A stretch of DNA of 64,000 nucleotides from Maniola hyperantus (GCF_902806685.2 NC_048555.1:10974001-11038000), one strand, 5' to 3'. Counted from the first letter of the stretch, positions 1-10,904 are shown. Made by a program: numbers and translations. The notes: generated by a model not told the origin, from the sequence alone.

Positions 1-236
1 GAGCAATTTACTCTTATCCGTTGAGGAGTTCCAGTATCTATCTTCGAAGATGTTCATCAGATCTTCACCAAATTGAAATGGGACCAACTTTGAAGTATAC
101 CCTTTCAAACAAAAAAATAATTTTCAAAATCGGTCTAGGCGTTTTCGAGTTATCGGGGAACATACATAAAAAAAAAAAAAAAAAAAAGATTCCGACGAAT
201 TGAGAACCTCCTCCTTTTTTTGAAGTCGGTTAAAAA
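1..236 (+). repeat. 3' part of a dispersed lepidopteran repeat
   Basis: The left edge of the window is inside a repeat ending in a poly-A tract (about 168-187) followed by GAACCTCC...GAAGTCGGTTAA. The same end, inverted, recurs at 22,869-22,940. The 60-residue open frame in it crosses the poly-A tract and is not a credible gene. Class (Helitron-like or LINE-derived) not resolved. Confidence 0.55.
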
Positions 237-240
237 GTGT

Positions 241-600
241 AATTTTACATAGATTGATGCGGTAAGACGTCGCACCGCAGACACTTTGTAACGGCATCTT
301 ACGTAATGGCCTTTGGAACACGTTTACACGATGTCGAATCGATCGCTTCATCAGACCTCAATGTTGATCATAATATATTATCAGAAATTGTATCAGAAAA
401 CTTTCTGTCCCACTCTGCAAACATCAGAAGTGTATCTCCGATCCGGCAACATTCTGACGGTCTGCGGCGTATTTATGGAGTCCAGTACAAAATGTATGAA
501 CAGACAGTACAGGCCTTCCGGCGCACGTCCTAGTTTTTCTGACAGAATTTTTTGATAATATGCGGCTGGCCTTATGGGTAGGGCGATTTGGGACATTTTC
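241..600. other. Unassigned sequence with a 75-codon open frame
   Basis: An open frame at 306-533 (+) starts MAFGTRLHDVESI. I recognise no domain, and a second frame overlaps it almost entirely. It is higher in GC than its flanks, so it may be a degraded transposon piece. Coding status is doubtful. Confidence 0.2.
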
Positions 601-1248
601 CTAAAAAAATCAACTCGTACTTTAGTTGTTTTGAAACGTTCTAGACAGGTATATTATGAGAACTGGCAGTAGTCGCAGAGGTTTTATTGTCTTATTAGTT
701 AACCGACTAGTCCAATCTGTTATAAATAGATGTTAATAACAGATTTGGCTAGATAGTAGCTTTTAAATATATTTGCATCACACAATATTTCTAAGCTGAC
801 CAAAAGTACAAACAAACATTAAATATTAATTGATCTACTTAAGTTTAATATTCATTATAAAATTTCCATCAGCGTTTGCTTATAATGAATTTAAAAAAAA
901 AACTCTTTTACAAGCTATTTTGAATCGCAAATAACTTTCTTATCAACTTACTTATAAAGTTAAAATAAATGAAAGCTTTATGGATTTTACTAAAACAAAA
1001 ATAAAAAACTTATATAATATGGGTTCAATGAGATGTGTTCAACAATCTCACAGACTTCATGTAAACGGGTCACAAGGATATTTTCACACGGTATCCGGCC
1101 AACGGTATTCGATCAGACTCTGATAGAAGGATAGAAGAGATGATAGAGCTTGTTCGATAAGGAAAAAATTTATACCAAAATGTTTGATCTCATTTTCCTA
1201 ATACCCAAATAATCCCATAGTTTCGTCGAATAGTTTTATTTTAAATAG
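601..1248. other. AT-rich stretch, nothing recognised
   Basis: No open frame of note, no terminal repeats and no similarity to the repeat families seen elsewhere in the window. Confidence 0.5.
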
Positions 1249-1249
1249 C

Positions 1250-1298
1250 TATTGGCACCGATTCCGTTGTCTTTCTCTAAATTAAATTTAGAGTATCT
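1250..1298 (+). repeat. 5' end fragment of the GGCACCGATTCCG MITE
   Basis: Only the left terminus of the family seen full length at 5,487, 18,973 and 23,035 is present. It breaks directly into the SINE that follows at 1,299. Confidence 0.65.
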
Positions 1299-1545
1299 GC
1301 ATCTACCCTGGAAGGGGTATGGCAGTTTTTATTAAACCCATACCCCTTTGGTTTCTACACGGCATCGTACCGGAACGCTAAATCGCTTGGCGGCACGGCT
1401 TTGCCGGTAGGGTGGTAACTAGCCACGGCCGAAGCCTTCCACCAGACCAGAAATTTAGAAATTATAAAATTCCAAACCCCTGCCAGGAATCGAACCCGGG
1501 ACCTCCCACTATTACCACAGCGCTCACCACTGCGCCAGGGAGGTC
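1299..1545 (-). mobile_element. tRNA-derived SINE, GCGCAGTGG head family
   Basis: Read on the minus strand, the head at about 1,545 carries an A-box-like GCGCAGTGGTGAGCGC and a B-box-like GGTTCGATTCC, the internal RNA polymerase III promoter of tRNA-derived SINEs. The body includes GGCTTCGGCCGTGG and GCGTTCCGGTACGATGCC. The tail is cut at the MITE fragment. The same family recurs at 18,493, 54,590, 59,163 and 61,960. Confidence 0.8.
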
Positions 1546-1831
1546 GTCAAGTATAGGAAATACTCAAACATGGTTTGGTCGAATAGTTTTATAGCTTCAT
1601 GTTTCTTAAAATCGACATAATATTCGTTAAATTCTGTTTAATAATACGGTAAATCACCTCGATTTGTTGGCTCAGTTCATTAGTAATGTTGGAACAAAAC
1701 ACAAAGCAAGCAGTATCTCAAAGTCAATACTTGTCCAGACGATGTGTGAACAAGAAATACTCTTCCACGATAATTTTATGTAGGAACGTGTGTAGTTGTA
1801 TACTAGTGGTTCGCCCCGAACTAAGTGTGAA

Positions 1832-1969
1832 ATCTATAGAGTAGGTACACTCTGACTTTGCTTAGACTTAAGACAGTTAAAACGAGACAGATGTATAGCT
1901 CTCACATAAATCTGTCTCGTTTTAACTCAATCTTAAGTCTGAGCAAAGTCAAAGTGCGCTCTATAGATC
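1832..1969. repeat. Palindromic MITE-like fold-back
   Basis: Arms of about 60 bp pair with a few mismatches around a short loop: CTATAGAG...TGACTTTGCT on the left answers AGCAAAGTCA...CTCTATAG on the right. The inner part of the arms contains GTTAAAACGAGACAGA, shared with the separate palindrome at 45,248-45,382. Confidence 0.8.
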
Positions 1970-3384
1970 TCAGACTGAGAACGGTTTAAACGAGAACGGT
2001 CTATAATATAGGTCTACAATTATAGACCCAACCAAACCAACATTACATGTTTCTATATCCAGTGGTAGTTGAATAAAAGTAGACAAAATAGGAAGTTGTA
2101 GGTACGTTGATTCAGATTCCAGACCATAGATTTTGGGGAGGTTTTATCAGGGTAATTTTTTTACTGAACCCTATCATTAGAACTTTTTTTGGCAGGAGTT
2201 AACGGCGTTCCTGGCTAGTAAATTTTTGCCTTTCAATTTGCCAGCAAAATAGAAGGACGAAACAAGAACAAGGTGGTAAAAATGGTATTTTAGGGTTTTT
2301 TAACCAATACGGAAACGAGCACAGCTATCGCAAATGCCACTTTCAAATGAGAAAAAATTTAATGACAAAGTTTTTATTTTTTATTTTACTTCGCTTCATG
2401 TCTGGAATTCTAGGAACGGAAAGAATAGATTTTAACTAAAAAGAAGTACATATTATATAATATTAAAAATTGAAACAATCAATATTTAGACACGAAAATT
2501 AACCCTAACCCCATAACCGACAAGAAAAACAACAAAAACAGCAACATGTGGTCTATAATCCAAATCGGGTGGGGTCCGCTCCCGGTCAACGGCCTCTCCC
2601 TTTCTCATTCAAATTCGCGGCATATCGGAGTAAGGAAGTAATTGGATAATAATGTGGGAGAGGCGCCTCCCTAGTCCTTCGCCAGGCACATTGGTCAATA
2701 TCTGGATTCTGTGGACTCTAACGTTTGGCAAATTGTCAAGTTCTACTACCTATCTATAATTACTAGTGCTAGAGCAATATCAGTATCTTTTATTTACCTT
2801 AGTGACCGAGCATTTACTAGAAAACTTAGTAAAGCCGTAAAATTCACAAAGTAATGCTACTTGCTCCTGTTTTAGGTATTGAAAGTTGAGAAAAACTGTT
2901 GCCTCTTGTGAAAATCTCCACATACAGAAGATAGATGTCGCCACAGTGTCTTCAACCTCTCGCCATAGATCCTAGATCGCGCTAACAAAGTATGCTATAC
3001 GGTAAACTACAATTATTATTACACCAGTCCCAAAACTATAACAGTCGTATCAGCTTAGTCCCTGACAACAATATTCTGTAGGATCTTCCTATTTTTTTGG
3101 GATTTAGAAACTGTCGGTTATAAATTGATATTGGAGGTACCTACCAAGTAAAGACTTTAACGTTGAACTCGAGGACTCAAATGAAACAGTAAGGAATTGC
3201 TTTCCTAAATCGTGGTGATTCTAAAACTGGTCTACTAAGTCGGTTATAAAAAGGAACGACTAAATTGACGCAATGCCGTTTGCTTCCAAATCCTACTTAC
3301 ATTCCTATTTACACTGGACTTTAAAATCGGTATGTTACGTATGCCAGGGACAGGAGTGGAGAAGGCGGGTAGAGAGGCGCAAGG
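1970..3384. other. Mostly unique AT-rich DNA
   Basis: A small GGTCTATAAT/ATTATAGACC hairpin lies near 2,000-2,030, and a slightly GC-rich patch lies at 2,560-2,700. No coding exon, terminal repeat or RNA gene could be supported. Confidence 0.4.
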
Positions 3385-3497
3385 GGTGCAACGGATCGAC
3401 GTGATTTTTGCATGAGGAATTTGACATAGGCTACTTTTATCTCGGAAAATCGAAGAGTTCCCACTGGATTTTTAGAAGTCGCGGGCATCAGCTTGTA
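3385..3497 (+). mobile_element. Degraded Helitron-like family A fragment
   Basis: Contains the family body GACGTGATTTTTGCATG, GACATAGGCTACTTTTATC and the 3' end GTCGCGGGCATCAGCT, but the terminal CTAG has decayed. Full description at 41,775-41,990. Confidence 0.65.
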
Positions 3498-4090
3498 ATA
3501 AGTATAAAAGGAAATAAATTCAGTTATGTATTTACAATTAACATTTGTCAATGTTCAAAATAAATTAACTAATAGATTGAATTCACGCTCATTAGTGGGA
3601 ACAATAATTATGTAAATCAATTTAGTAGGTATTTAAAATATGAATTAATTTTATTTAATTATGTTTGTTGGAGGCAATGTTATATAGGTGCGTCGATATT
3701 ATTGAGTCATGAAACTCCGATTGTTATACAAACTGGCATGGACTTTTTTTTAAACTTTTACAAGTGCTTTTTATTCTATTATATTTTACAGGTGCCAATT
3801 TTTTTTTCATAGAAGTGTAGTATTAGCATGAATAATAAAATAAAATATTAACACATAACAAAAATATCTAGATTTTTTAAACAGACTCTTGTAGACAGAC
3901 AAACTAGGAGCCGTAATAAGCTCGAAACTTCTACGCCCCGCCTCGGGAAAGTGGGAAAGTCATTTGTGGGAATGAGTGTAATATTTTATAATAAAATTCC
4001 ACAATCAAATTTTAGACTTGCTTTTGAACCAGTTTAAAAAATCTATCTATATTATGCTCCTAAAAACAGCATATTATACAGTGGAAGATG
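3498..4090. other. AT-rich stretch, nothing recognised
   Basis: No exon-like frame or repeat end seen. A/T homopolymers are common. Confidence 0.4.
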
Positions 4091-4305
4091 TAAATGATAA
4101 AAAAGCTTTGATTTCACTCGCTCCAGCAATACACGGGGCAACTGCTTGTAAAGAGCAAACCACCGAGTATCTTGCTGGTTCTTCTCGGTAGGAACGGCAT
4201 TCCGAACCAGTGGTAAATTAAACTAGTTGACGATTCAAAAGCACTTGTAAAAGTTTACTTGAATAAAAAAAATATTCTTTGTATTCTATTCTGTAGTCAG
4301 TAAAG
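4091..4305 (+). mobile_element. 3' end of a non-LTR retrotransposon (TTCTTGCTGGTTCTTCTCGG family)
   Basis: Carries the stereotyped tail TTCTCGGTAGGAACGGCATT, CCGAACCAGTGGTA, GCACTTGTAAAAGTTTAC and GAATAAAAAAAATATTC. The same tail occurs at 10,905 (minus), 31,140 (plus) and 37,146 (minus), as expected of 5'-truncated LINE copies. Confidence 0.7.
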
Positions 4306-4703
4306 AGTATATAGACGTTATACCGCATGTTTCTGTAGAGATCATGTATGGACATACCTACCTAAGATCCTCAGAGGTCTGGCAGCCAATCTGCGCCGGT
4401 CTTAAAGGGGTCCAAACTCCAAGCCAAGTTTGATTGCCAAGGGATTTAGCACTTGGCACTTGGTCTGCCATGATGGCACCGCGCACGCGCGCCACTAACA
4501 ATGTTAGATGGGCCAAGAGGGGGGGAATGTCATCACTGAAATTCTATTACGCGTTTTATACACGAGGCGCGCCTTAATGGAGGGGGGAATAGCTAGGGTT
4601 GCCACTACTTTATGAGAAGGTGTTACTTTTAAAAAGATAAAAATAAATAGGCAAAAATAAGTATTTTTATAAAATTACGATTTTTTTAGCTTTTATATTT
4701 AAA
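4306..4703. other. Unassigned, locally GC-rich sequence
   Basis: Contains a run of G at about 4,520 and CG-rich patches (GCACGCGCGCCAC), unlike the AT-rich flanks. No open frame with recognisable residues and no matching repeat elsewhere in the window. Confidence 0.3.
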
Positions 4704-4930
4704 CTAAATGATGCCCGCGACTTCGTCCGCGTGGATTTAGGTTTTTGAAAATCCCGTGGGAACTCTTTAATTTTCCGGGATAAAAAGTAGCCTATGTCCT
4801 TCTCCGGAATACAAACTATCTCTGTACCAAATTTCGTCAAAATCGGTTGAACGGTTGAGCCGTGAAAACTGAAAAGCTAGCAGACAGACAGACAGACAGA
4901 CAGAATTTCGCATTTATAATATTAGTATGG
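4704..4930 (-). mobile_element. Non-autonomous Helitron-like element, family A
   Basis: On the minus strand it ends in ...CGCGGGCATCATTTAG, a decayed form of the family's GGGCATCAGCTAG. It has the GCGGACGAAGTCGCGGGC stem-loop region and a run of CAGACAGACAGA near the 5' side. This subtype starts with ATACTAATATTATAAATGCG. No coding capacity. Confidence 0.75.
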
Positions 4931-5486
4931 ATTTTAACTAACATTTAATTTTGACTAACATTTAGCCTTAGTACTTTTTTTTCAAATAAATATATTAGTA
5001 CCTAGGTATATACTTAATATTTATGTATGTATTTCATTTTTCATAACTTTTGGTTAGCTTAGCTTATCAGTGTCAGTTTAGATTACATATCTGCATAACA
5101 ATCAAAATACTTTTTTCGAAATAGGTGTGGCACCCCTAACCCACATGTCCGATATATTTAGACCCGTGCAATTTTATACATTGCCCCCCTCCCTGATCGG
5201 TGCGGATAACGACCGCGGGGAGGGCGGGAGGTCTGTTTAAAGTGGCACTGCCGTAAAACATTGAAATCTGCGTGGGGGTCTCTTTAGTTGGTCGATTCGA
5301 TACGCGCAGTTTATTTTAAATGATAACGGAACTTTGGGGGGCTGTTTTTTAATCTGTCTCGCTAGTGTTTGCACAGTTGTGTGTCTTTTGCATGCATGTT
5401 AAATATTAATACTAGAGATGGACCGTTTCGCGGGTAGCATGTGAAAAAATCACCAATAAGAAAAGACTTTTCATATTATGTAACAA
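4931..5486. other. Unassigned, nothing recognised
   Basis: AT-rich with one GC-rich patch at 5,185-5,240 (GACCGCGGGGAGGGCGGGAG). No exon or repeat boundary identified. Confidence 0.3.
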
Positions 5487-5772
5487 TTGGCACTGATTCC
5501 GTTATCTTTCTCTAAACTAAAAGATTATCTGCATCCTTTTCTTTTTAAAAATGCTAAAAAGGGACGGAACATGAACTTTACATTTAAAGACTCTAAATTC
5601 TAGTGCACGCTACAAATTTAAACAGTAGGCTCGCGACTGTGCGCTAAAATCACAGGTTTTACCATCTAAAAATTAAATTTAAAACTGTCAAACTGCGTCT
5701 GTCCTTTTCATATTACATTAGTAAGAAGAGGATGCGAATACTCTAAAATTAGGTTGTGCTCAGAATCAGTAC
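5487..5772 (+). mobile_element. MITE, GGCACYGATTCCG family
   Basis: Imperfect terminal inverted repeats of about 55-60 bp: the left end GGCACTGATTCCG and an inner GCATCCTTTTC answer the right end GAAGAGGATGCG...CAGAATCAGTACC. The middle (TTTAGTGCACGCTACAAATT in other copies) is conserved. Other copies: 18,973 (minus), 23,035, 43,082; end fragments at 1,250 and 43,618. No coding capacity. Confidence 0.8.
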
Positions 5773-5816
5773 CACTATCTACCTTACTTAAAGTAAAATC
5801 TCAGTTCCAACATTAT

Positions 5817-6027
5817 GTAAATATATAAAAGGAAAAGGTGACTGACTGACTGACTGATCAAAGCACAGCTTAAACTACTGGACACATCGGGTTGAAATTC
5901 GGCATGCAGATAGCTATTATGACGTAGGCATCCGCTAAGGATTTTTGAAAATTCTATCCCTAAGGGGGTAAAATAGGGGTTTGAAATTTGTGTAGTCCAC
6001 GCAGACGAAGTTGCGAGCATAAGCTAG
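5817..6027 (+). mobile_element. Non-autonomous Helitron-like element, family B
   Basis: 5' part TAAATATATAAAAGG, GACTGACTGACTGA, then GTCCACGCAGACGAAGTTGC and 3' terminus GCATAAGCTAG followed by T. Family description at 15,830-16,061. Confidence 0.8.
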
Positions 6028-6192
6028 TTACATTTAAACCCGTTATCTTGTTTAAATATCGCGCGCGCATGGTCATCGGCCTGAGCCAAGACACTAAAGA
6101 GCGTGTGAGCGAGAACACTCGCATCACTTTGTATTAGAATTTAGAAAGAGAAAAACATCTAGTTAGATTTAATGTAACTTAGAAAATTTACT

Positions 6193-6240
6193 TTCCGTTG
6201 AACCCTGGACCTCCCTATTAGGAGGCCGACATCACCGAAA
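6193..6240 (-). repeat. tRNA-like SINE head fragment
   Basis: On the minus strand it contains GGCCTCCTAATAGGGAGGTC followed by CAGGGTTCAAC, resembling the tRNA-like head of the SINE at 39,525. Too short to define an insertion. Confidence 0.4.
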
Positions 6241-6650
6241 AATTATACTTGATACAGATTAATGAAGAGCTCAATTTTTCGGTGCTTCATCAAGCCACAA
6301 CGACAAAATGTACCTTTTTTTTTTTTTTTTTCTTTATTTATTTAGGGGCTTTTATATTAACAAAATGTACCTATTTGTGTCCAAATATTATCCTTGAAAG
6401 GAACCCTACACCCGCACGTGACATGATAAGAGCTAGAGAGACCATTAGCCAAGTACCTATTGGGGCAATACAAACTAATGGGTCTAATACTTAGGACAAA
6501 CACTGGGACGTGCTGATGTGTTGCTTCCCTAAGTCCGTAACGTACGGTCCGTTGAAATTATTGACGGATCACTTTATAGTGAACGATCAATACCGTGAGT
6601 TTGCATTGACGAAACATTTACATAATATAATGTTCAGTACTTTTGTTTAT

Positions 6651-6945
6651 ATAAATATATAAAAAGAAAAGGTGACGTGACTGACTGATCTATGAGATAG
6701 ATTGTATATGTGATAGACGCACAGCTCAAACTACTGGACGGATCAGGCTTACATTTGGTATGCAGATAGCTATGATGTCGTATGCATCCGCTTAGAAAGG
6801 ATTTTTGAAAACTCAAACCCTAAGACCAGCCATACACGGATAGCTTGAAGCAGTCCATCCTGACTGCTTCAAGCTGTCCGTGTATGGCTGGCCTGGGGGT
6901 GAAAAAGGGGCTTGGAATTTGTGTAGTCCACGCGAACAAAGCTAG
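6651..6945 (+). mobile_element. Helitron-like family B copy split by a short palindrome
   Basis: Starts ATAAATATATAAAAAG, carries GTGACTGACTGATC, and ends CGCGAACAAAGCTAG with T following. Between CAAACCCTAA and GGGGGTGAAAAAGG, normally nearly continuous, sits the 70-bp hairpin at 6,824-6,893. Confidence 0.75.
6824..6893. mobile_element. 70-bp palindromic insertion
   Basis: Two 32-bp arms (6,824-6,855 and 6,862-6,893) pair with two mismatches around the loop CATCCT. It interrupts a Helitron-like element that is uninterrupted at this point in other copies, so it is younger than that copy. It has no room for anything but inverted repeats. Confidence 0.8.
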
Positions 6946-7604
6946 TTATTTATATGAATAATTTTTCCTACCACAAAACAGCAACTTTTTCCATATTTTA
7001 GTATTTTTACGGTCAGGGTTCAAAATGGGGCCACTTCAAAAAATGGAACACCAATCAAAACTGGCAACACTAAACAGTGCTGTCAATTCGCAATAGGGTG
7101 TTGGACTGTAAAATGAAGTGATTTTTGTATAGTGGTAATTTATGGGGCTAGAATAAATTATTAAAAACAATAATTTAAAAGAAAATCATGATATTTATTA
7201 ATTTTTAACATAATTAATTATTAACGTCACGCTGCAACGGAAAGCGATTAATGACGTCACAATGCGTGAAAAATCCCGAATTCATTACCTAGGTAGCCGC
7301 GTTTGTACACTAAAAATTAAAAAAGAATTTAATTTATTACCGAATATATTTTGTATGGAAAAGTTAATATAGTTCTATAATAATATTTTTTGGGGTCGGT
7401 GCCAATGAGGTGCCATTGTGAAGTCCCAAAAAAATATGAAGTACTTATAGACGATTCGCGCAGCTAACAAGCTAATTGGCCCCGGCTAATTGGCAACGCA
7501 ACAACAAAAATAATCGTGTAGGTACCTTCTTTGGTACCAAAACCCACCAATAAAATTGAAATCCTCCAAGTTAACGTTTCCTAATTAAATTCAAACCCCC
7601 TGAC
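6946..7604. other. AT-rich stretch, nothing recognised
   Basis: No repeat termini or coding frame supported. Confidence 0.4.
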
Positions 7605-7610
7605 AGGACA

Positions 7611-7773
7611 ATGCCACCATCACTCTTCGAGAACACGCCAGACAATGCTAAGTTATCTCTGGAACAAGTTTTCGAGGGATATGCCGCTTATCTTTATGCA
7701 CATGGTGATGCCTCGGGCCTTTTAAAACTTGAAACGTCATCCACACGGTGGAATAGTTCTTTCGACCTGTACA
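7611..7773 (+). other. Orphan exon-like frame cut by a MITE
   Basis: An open frame reads MPPSLFENTPDNAK, SLEQVFEGYAAYLYAHGD, ASGLLKLE, STRWNSSFDLYS, with a protein-like composition unlike the repeat-derived frames around it. A pyrimidine-rich CCCCCTGACAG just upstream resembles a splice acceptor. The frame runs straight into the palindromic MITE at 7,774 and does not resume recognisably beyond it. I do not recognise the family. It may be an exon fragment of a decayed gene or transposon protein, or chance. Confidence 0.3.
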
Positions 7774-7943
7774 GTACGCAACCGAAAGTTATGTACATCG
7801 GCCTTTAGAATAACATTTCGGTTTTGTAGACCGTTGTCTCTGTCACTCATACCTATTTGACGTTCAGTCGCTCTCAACGACAGAGACAGTGCTCTACCTA
7901 TGGACCTTCTAAAGGTCGATGTACATTACTTTCGGCCGCGTAC
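7774..7943. mobile_element. Palindromic MITE, GTACGCGGCMGAAAGTA family
   Basis: Termini GTACGCAACCGAAAGTTATG and the inverse of CATTACTTTCGGCCGCGTAC, with AGAATAACATTTCGG and CGTTGTCTCTGTC arms inside. A second copy of similar length is at 61,204-61,370 in an intron of the olfactomedin gene. Confidence 0.8.
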
Positions 7944-8007
7944 TATATTAAGTAGGACCTATTGCCACTATGAAACAAGGTGCAGATTAGAACTAGATTA
8001 ACCGACA

Positions 8008-8252
8008 TAGCTCAAGTGGCAATGGGCAGGGCACATAGTTCGTCAAACCGATAGACGTTGGGGTCTCAAGGTGCTGGAATGGCGACCTCGCACCTGAAGA
8101 CGCAGCGTTGAAAGACTCCCTCCCCACTAGGTGGACGGACGACATCAGACGAGTCGCAGGGAGCCGCTGGATTCAAGCGGCGCAAGACTGTGGCGTGTGC
8201 AAGTCCCTACAAGAAAGCTACGTCCAGCAGTGGACGTCTATAGGTTGATGAT
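8008..8252 (+). pseudogene. C-terminal fragment of a LINE reverse transcriptase ORF
   Basis: The plus strand reads QWAGHIVRQTDRRWGLKVLE, then after frame changes RWTDDIRRVAGSRWIQAAQD and ESYVQQWTSI, ending in TTGATGATGGTGATAA. This is the well-known C-terminus of lepidopteran endonuclease/reverse-transcriptase LINE ORFs (RTE/BovB-like by motif). At least one frameshift makes it dead. Related 3' ends lie at 53,606 (+) and 62,065 (minus). Confidence 0.8.
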
Positions 8253-8721
8253 GGTGATAAAGTAGAGTACTTCAAGTGCCATCAAATACCTCTGCCCCTT
8301 CTTTCTGGGTTCTTAGAATAAATTTTGTAGAGAATCTTCCCTAAAACTATAGAAAGATTCCAATCTGGCAACAACACCACTTTGTAGGACTACCCATCCA
8401 ACCGTGGATGGGGCATTAAGGAAATACCATCATAAAACGAGCTCACCCTCCCCCCTATTCGCCATAAAACGAGGTCATATACGGGAATGGGTGTGTAAAA
8501 TGAGAGTTCAAGTTATGGTGGACGGTAAAAGCTTTGGGCGATTACTGGCTCGCGTGCGTTCTATTTCGAAGTGATAATGATAACTGAATAGGCATTGGGT
8601 ATAAAGGGGAATGCTTTGAATGATAACAATGGAACAGAATTCGTTCGTGTGTTGATATATACCTACGGCGTAGCATCAACGTCATTCGAACATCATGCAC
8701 TTTGCATTTTAATTATAACTA
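8253..8721. other. Unassigned, nothing recognised
   Basis: Two near-repeats of CATAAAACGAG lie at about 8,430 and 8,465. No gene or element boundary seen. Confidence 0.3.
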
Positions 8722-8934
8722 CCTTATGATCGCAACTTCATCCGCGTGGACTACACTTTCAAACCCATATTTCACCCCTTAGGGGTTGAATTTCCAAAAA
8801 TCCTTTCTTAGCGGATACCTACGTCATAATAGCTATCTGCATGCCAAATTACAGCCCGATCCGTCCAATAGTTTGAGCTGTGCGTTGATATATCAGTCAG
8901 TCAGTCAGTCACCTTTTCCTTTTATATATTTAGA
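8722..8934 (-). mobile_element. Helitron-like family B copy
   Basis: On the minus strand runs from TCTAAATATATAAAAGG through GACTGACTGACTGATA to CGCGGATGAAGTTGCGATCA; the terminal CTAG has decayed. Confidence 0.75.
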
Positions 8935-9149
8935 TGAAGATTAGATCTTTTCCATAAACTGATTGATTCAATCGAACCTGGTACCTGTTTGCAGGTGGAT
9001 CAGTGAACCAAAGGGGTCTGTAAGTTTTACCACCAGTTTTCCAGTGTTTACCAGTGTTTGTCAGGTTTACCAGTGGACCATTAGTCGTATATTACTTCGC
9101 TTCCCTACTTTAAATGCTAGTAAGGGCGTTCGTTGTTCTTGATCGTTAG

Positions 9150-9290
9150 ATTCAGTTGAGTGCACCTGCCATTCGCGATAACGTTTCCGGGTTCGATTCC
9201 CGGCTCAGATAAGCTGAACGCACATGTTCCGGTCTCAGTGCGTTTAGGTTGAATAGGCTCAATCAACTTTATCATTTCAACAAAAAGTTT
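9150..9290 (+). repeat. tRNA-like SINE fragment
   Basis: Contains GTTTCCGGGTTCGATTCCCG, a good B-box/T-loop, within a region whose other half does not fold into a convincing tRNA. No second copy in the window. Judged a SINE head rather than a tRNA gene. Confidence 0.4.
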
Positions 9291-9394
9291 AATTTCATTT
9301 CAACGTATTTTAAAATTCACCGACTTCTTTATTATGTGAACAATTTTTGCAATAATTGTCGCATTCAGGCAGTTGTCCCACGAGGAAGACTATA

Positions 9395-9785
9395 CAGGGT
9401 GTAACCAGAATGCTAGCAAAAAATTTGGTGTTATTGTTATACTACCTAAACAGAATCCAATACCAATAACCATTTGCCTCATTTTGTAGTTTTAGTGATT
9501 TAGTATTTTTCAAACCCATGTCAGAGATAATATATTAACAAGCCATGTATAACTTGCAAAATTAGGGTCAACGCCCCGCCTACGACGCGGCATTGTGCAA
9601 TGCGGCCGAGTGGCCTACTTACGCAACGTTCGTTGACCTCTAACATCAGTCAGCTATTTTATTTGCAATATATCGTAAACTGTTACAAAATTATAGGGTT
9701 TTTTTATAAAAAAAATCGCATTTTTTTGTGGTATCATATCAGTATAATCATTCTTCGTTTTTGCAAGCGTTCTGGTTACACCCTG
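9395..9785. mobile_element. 391-bp MITE with CAGGGTGTAACCAGAA ends
   Basis: Perfect or near-perfect terminal inverted repeats CAGGGTGTAACCAGAAYGC, flanked on both sides by TA, compatible with a Tc1/mariner-type target duplication. The interior holds ACGCCCCGCCTACGACGCGG and GCCTACTTACGCAACG. Partial copies at 40,177 and 63,575. Confidence 0.8.
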
Positions 9786-10012
9786 TATTATCTCGCTCAT
9801 GTAACGTACAATCGATGTATGACTCCGTGTCAATAAAAGTGATATATAGTTGATTGCTGACTGTGCACACTGCTGGCGAGAACTCTCTGTCCACCAGTTT
9901 AGCGCAGCGACAAGAGCTACTCGCTTAGCGACGCGCAGAGACTACTCGTCCGTCACACTCGTACAGTGGCTCATAGCCAGTATGCCCGAGTAGTTTCGAA
10001 TCCGTCTGAGGT

Positions 10013-10436
10013 CGTACCTCAAAAGGAAAAACAGAACCCTATAGGATCACTTTGTTGTCTGTCTGTCTGTTGGTCTGTCAAGGAACCTACAGGGTGCTTC
10101 CCGTTGACCTAGAATCATGAAATTTGGCAGGTAGGTAGAACTTAAATAGCTGACATTCGGGGAAAAATCTGAAAACCGTGAATTTGTGGTTACATCACAC
10201 AAAAAAATCTAAATTGTGGTCATAAACTAATAATTAGTATTTTCAATTTTCGAAGTAAGATAACTATATCAAGTGGGGTATCATATGAAAGGGCTTTACC
10301 TGTGCATTCTAAAACAGATATTTATTTATTTGTATGCGTCATAGTTTTTCAATTATCGTGCAAAATGTCGAAAAAATATGACTGTGGTACGGAATCCTGG
10401 TTGCGCGAGCCTGACTCGCACTTGGCCGGTTTTTTC
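10013..10436 (-). mobile_element. CCGGCC dispersed repeat, full-length type
   Basis: On the minus strand starts AACCGGCCAAGTGCGAGTC, has GTGTGATGTAACCACAAATT and CTGTAGGTTCCTTGACAGAC, and ends TTTTGAGGTACG. The left GGATTCCGTAC and right GTACG...CC sequences are subterminal inverted repeats in this family. No protein coding. Confidence 0.8.
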
Positions 10437-10554
10437 AATATAGGCCTACGCTCGCAACGCGGCACCCTGATTGCTTCCGCTATCATAGTTCAAAAATTTA
10501 AAATCAAATTAGGGCTCTTTATGAGGCTCTACCACCGGCAAAGAACTACCAGCT

Positions 10555-10730
10555 AGTTTCTCTCCTTTCACCAAAGGTTGCCTGGTAGAGATTGCTGTGA
10601 GCAATAAGGCCGCCTTTGCATACAATTATTTTTTAGTTTTAGTTTCTTTGTTTTTGTCATGTTATGTAATATTTATTGTGTGCAATAAAGTATTTCTATC
10701 TATCTATCTATCTCTCTGTCTATAAAGAAT
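10555..10730 (+). mobile_element. LINE 3' tail with (TATC)n end
   Basis: TTGCCTGGTAGAGATTGCTG, AATAAGGCCGCCTTTGCATA and GCAATAAAGTATTTC are followed by a TATC microsatellite (10,690-10,712). This is the layout of a lepidopteran CR1/Jockey-like LINE tail; the exact clade cannot be fixed by eye. Confidence 0.65.
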
Positions 10731-10776
10731 TTTTAAAAACCTTTACCTAGTCACAGATCACCGCCTATCGACGCCT

Positions 10777-10857
10777 AATAGCCGGACGATCCGTCCAGTA
10801 GTTTGATCTGTGCGTTGATAAATCAAGTCAGTCACCTTTTCCTTTTATATATTTAGA
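10777..10857 (-). mobile_element. 5'-end fragment of Helitron-like family B
   Basis: Only the first ~80 bp remain (TCTAAATATATAAAAGG, GGTGACTGAC, GATCCGTCC region). Confidence 0.7.
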
Positions 10858-10904
10858 AAGATGTAGAATAGAATATAGAACAAAGTATTGTTATACAAAT
10901 TAAC

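Noticed and set aside
306..555. Two overlapping 75-80-codon frames near the left edge
   Set aside because: No domain, no splice context, and two frames open at once; listed only as unassigned sequence.
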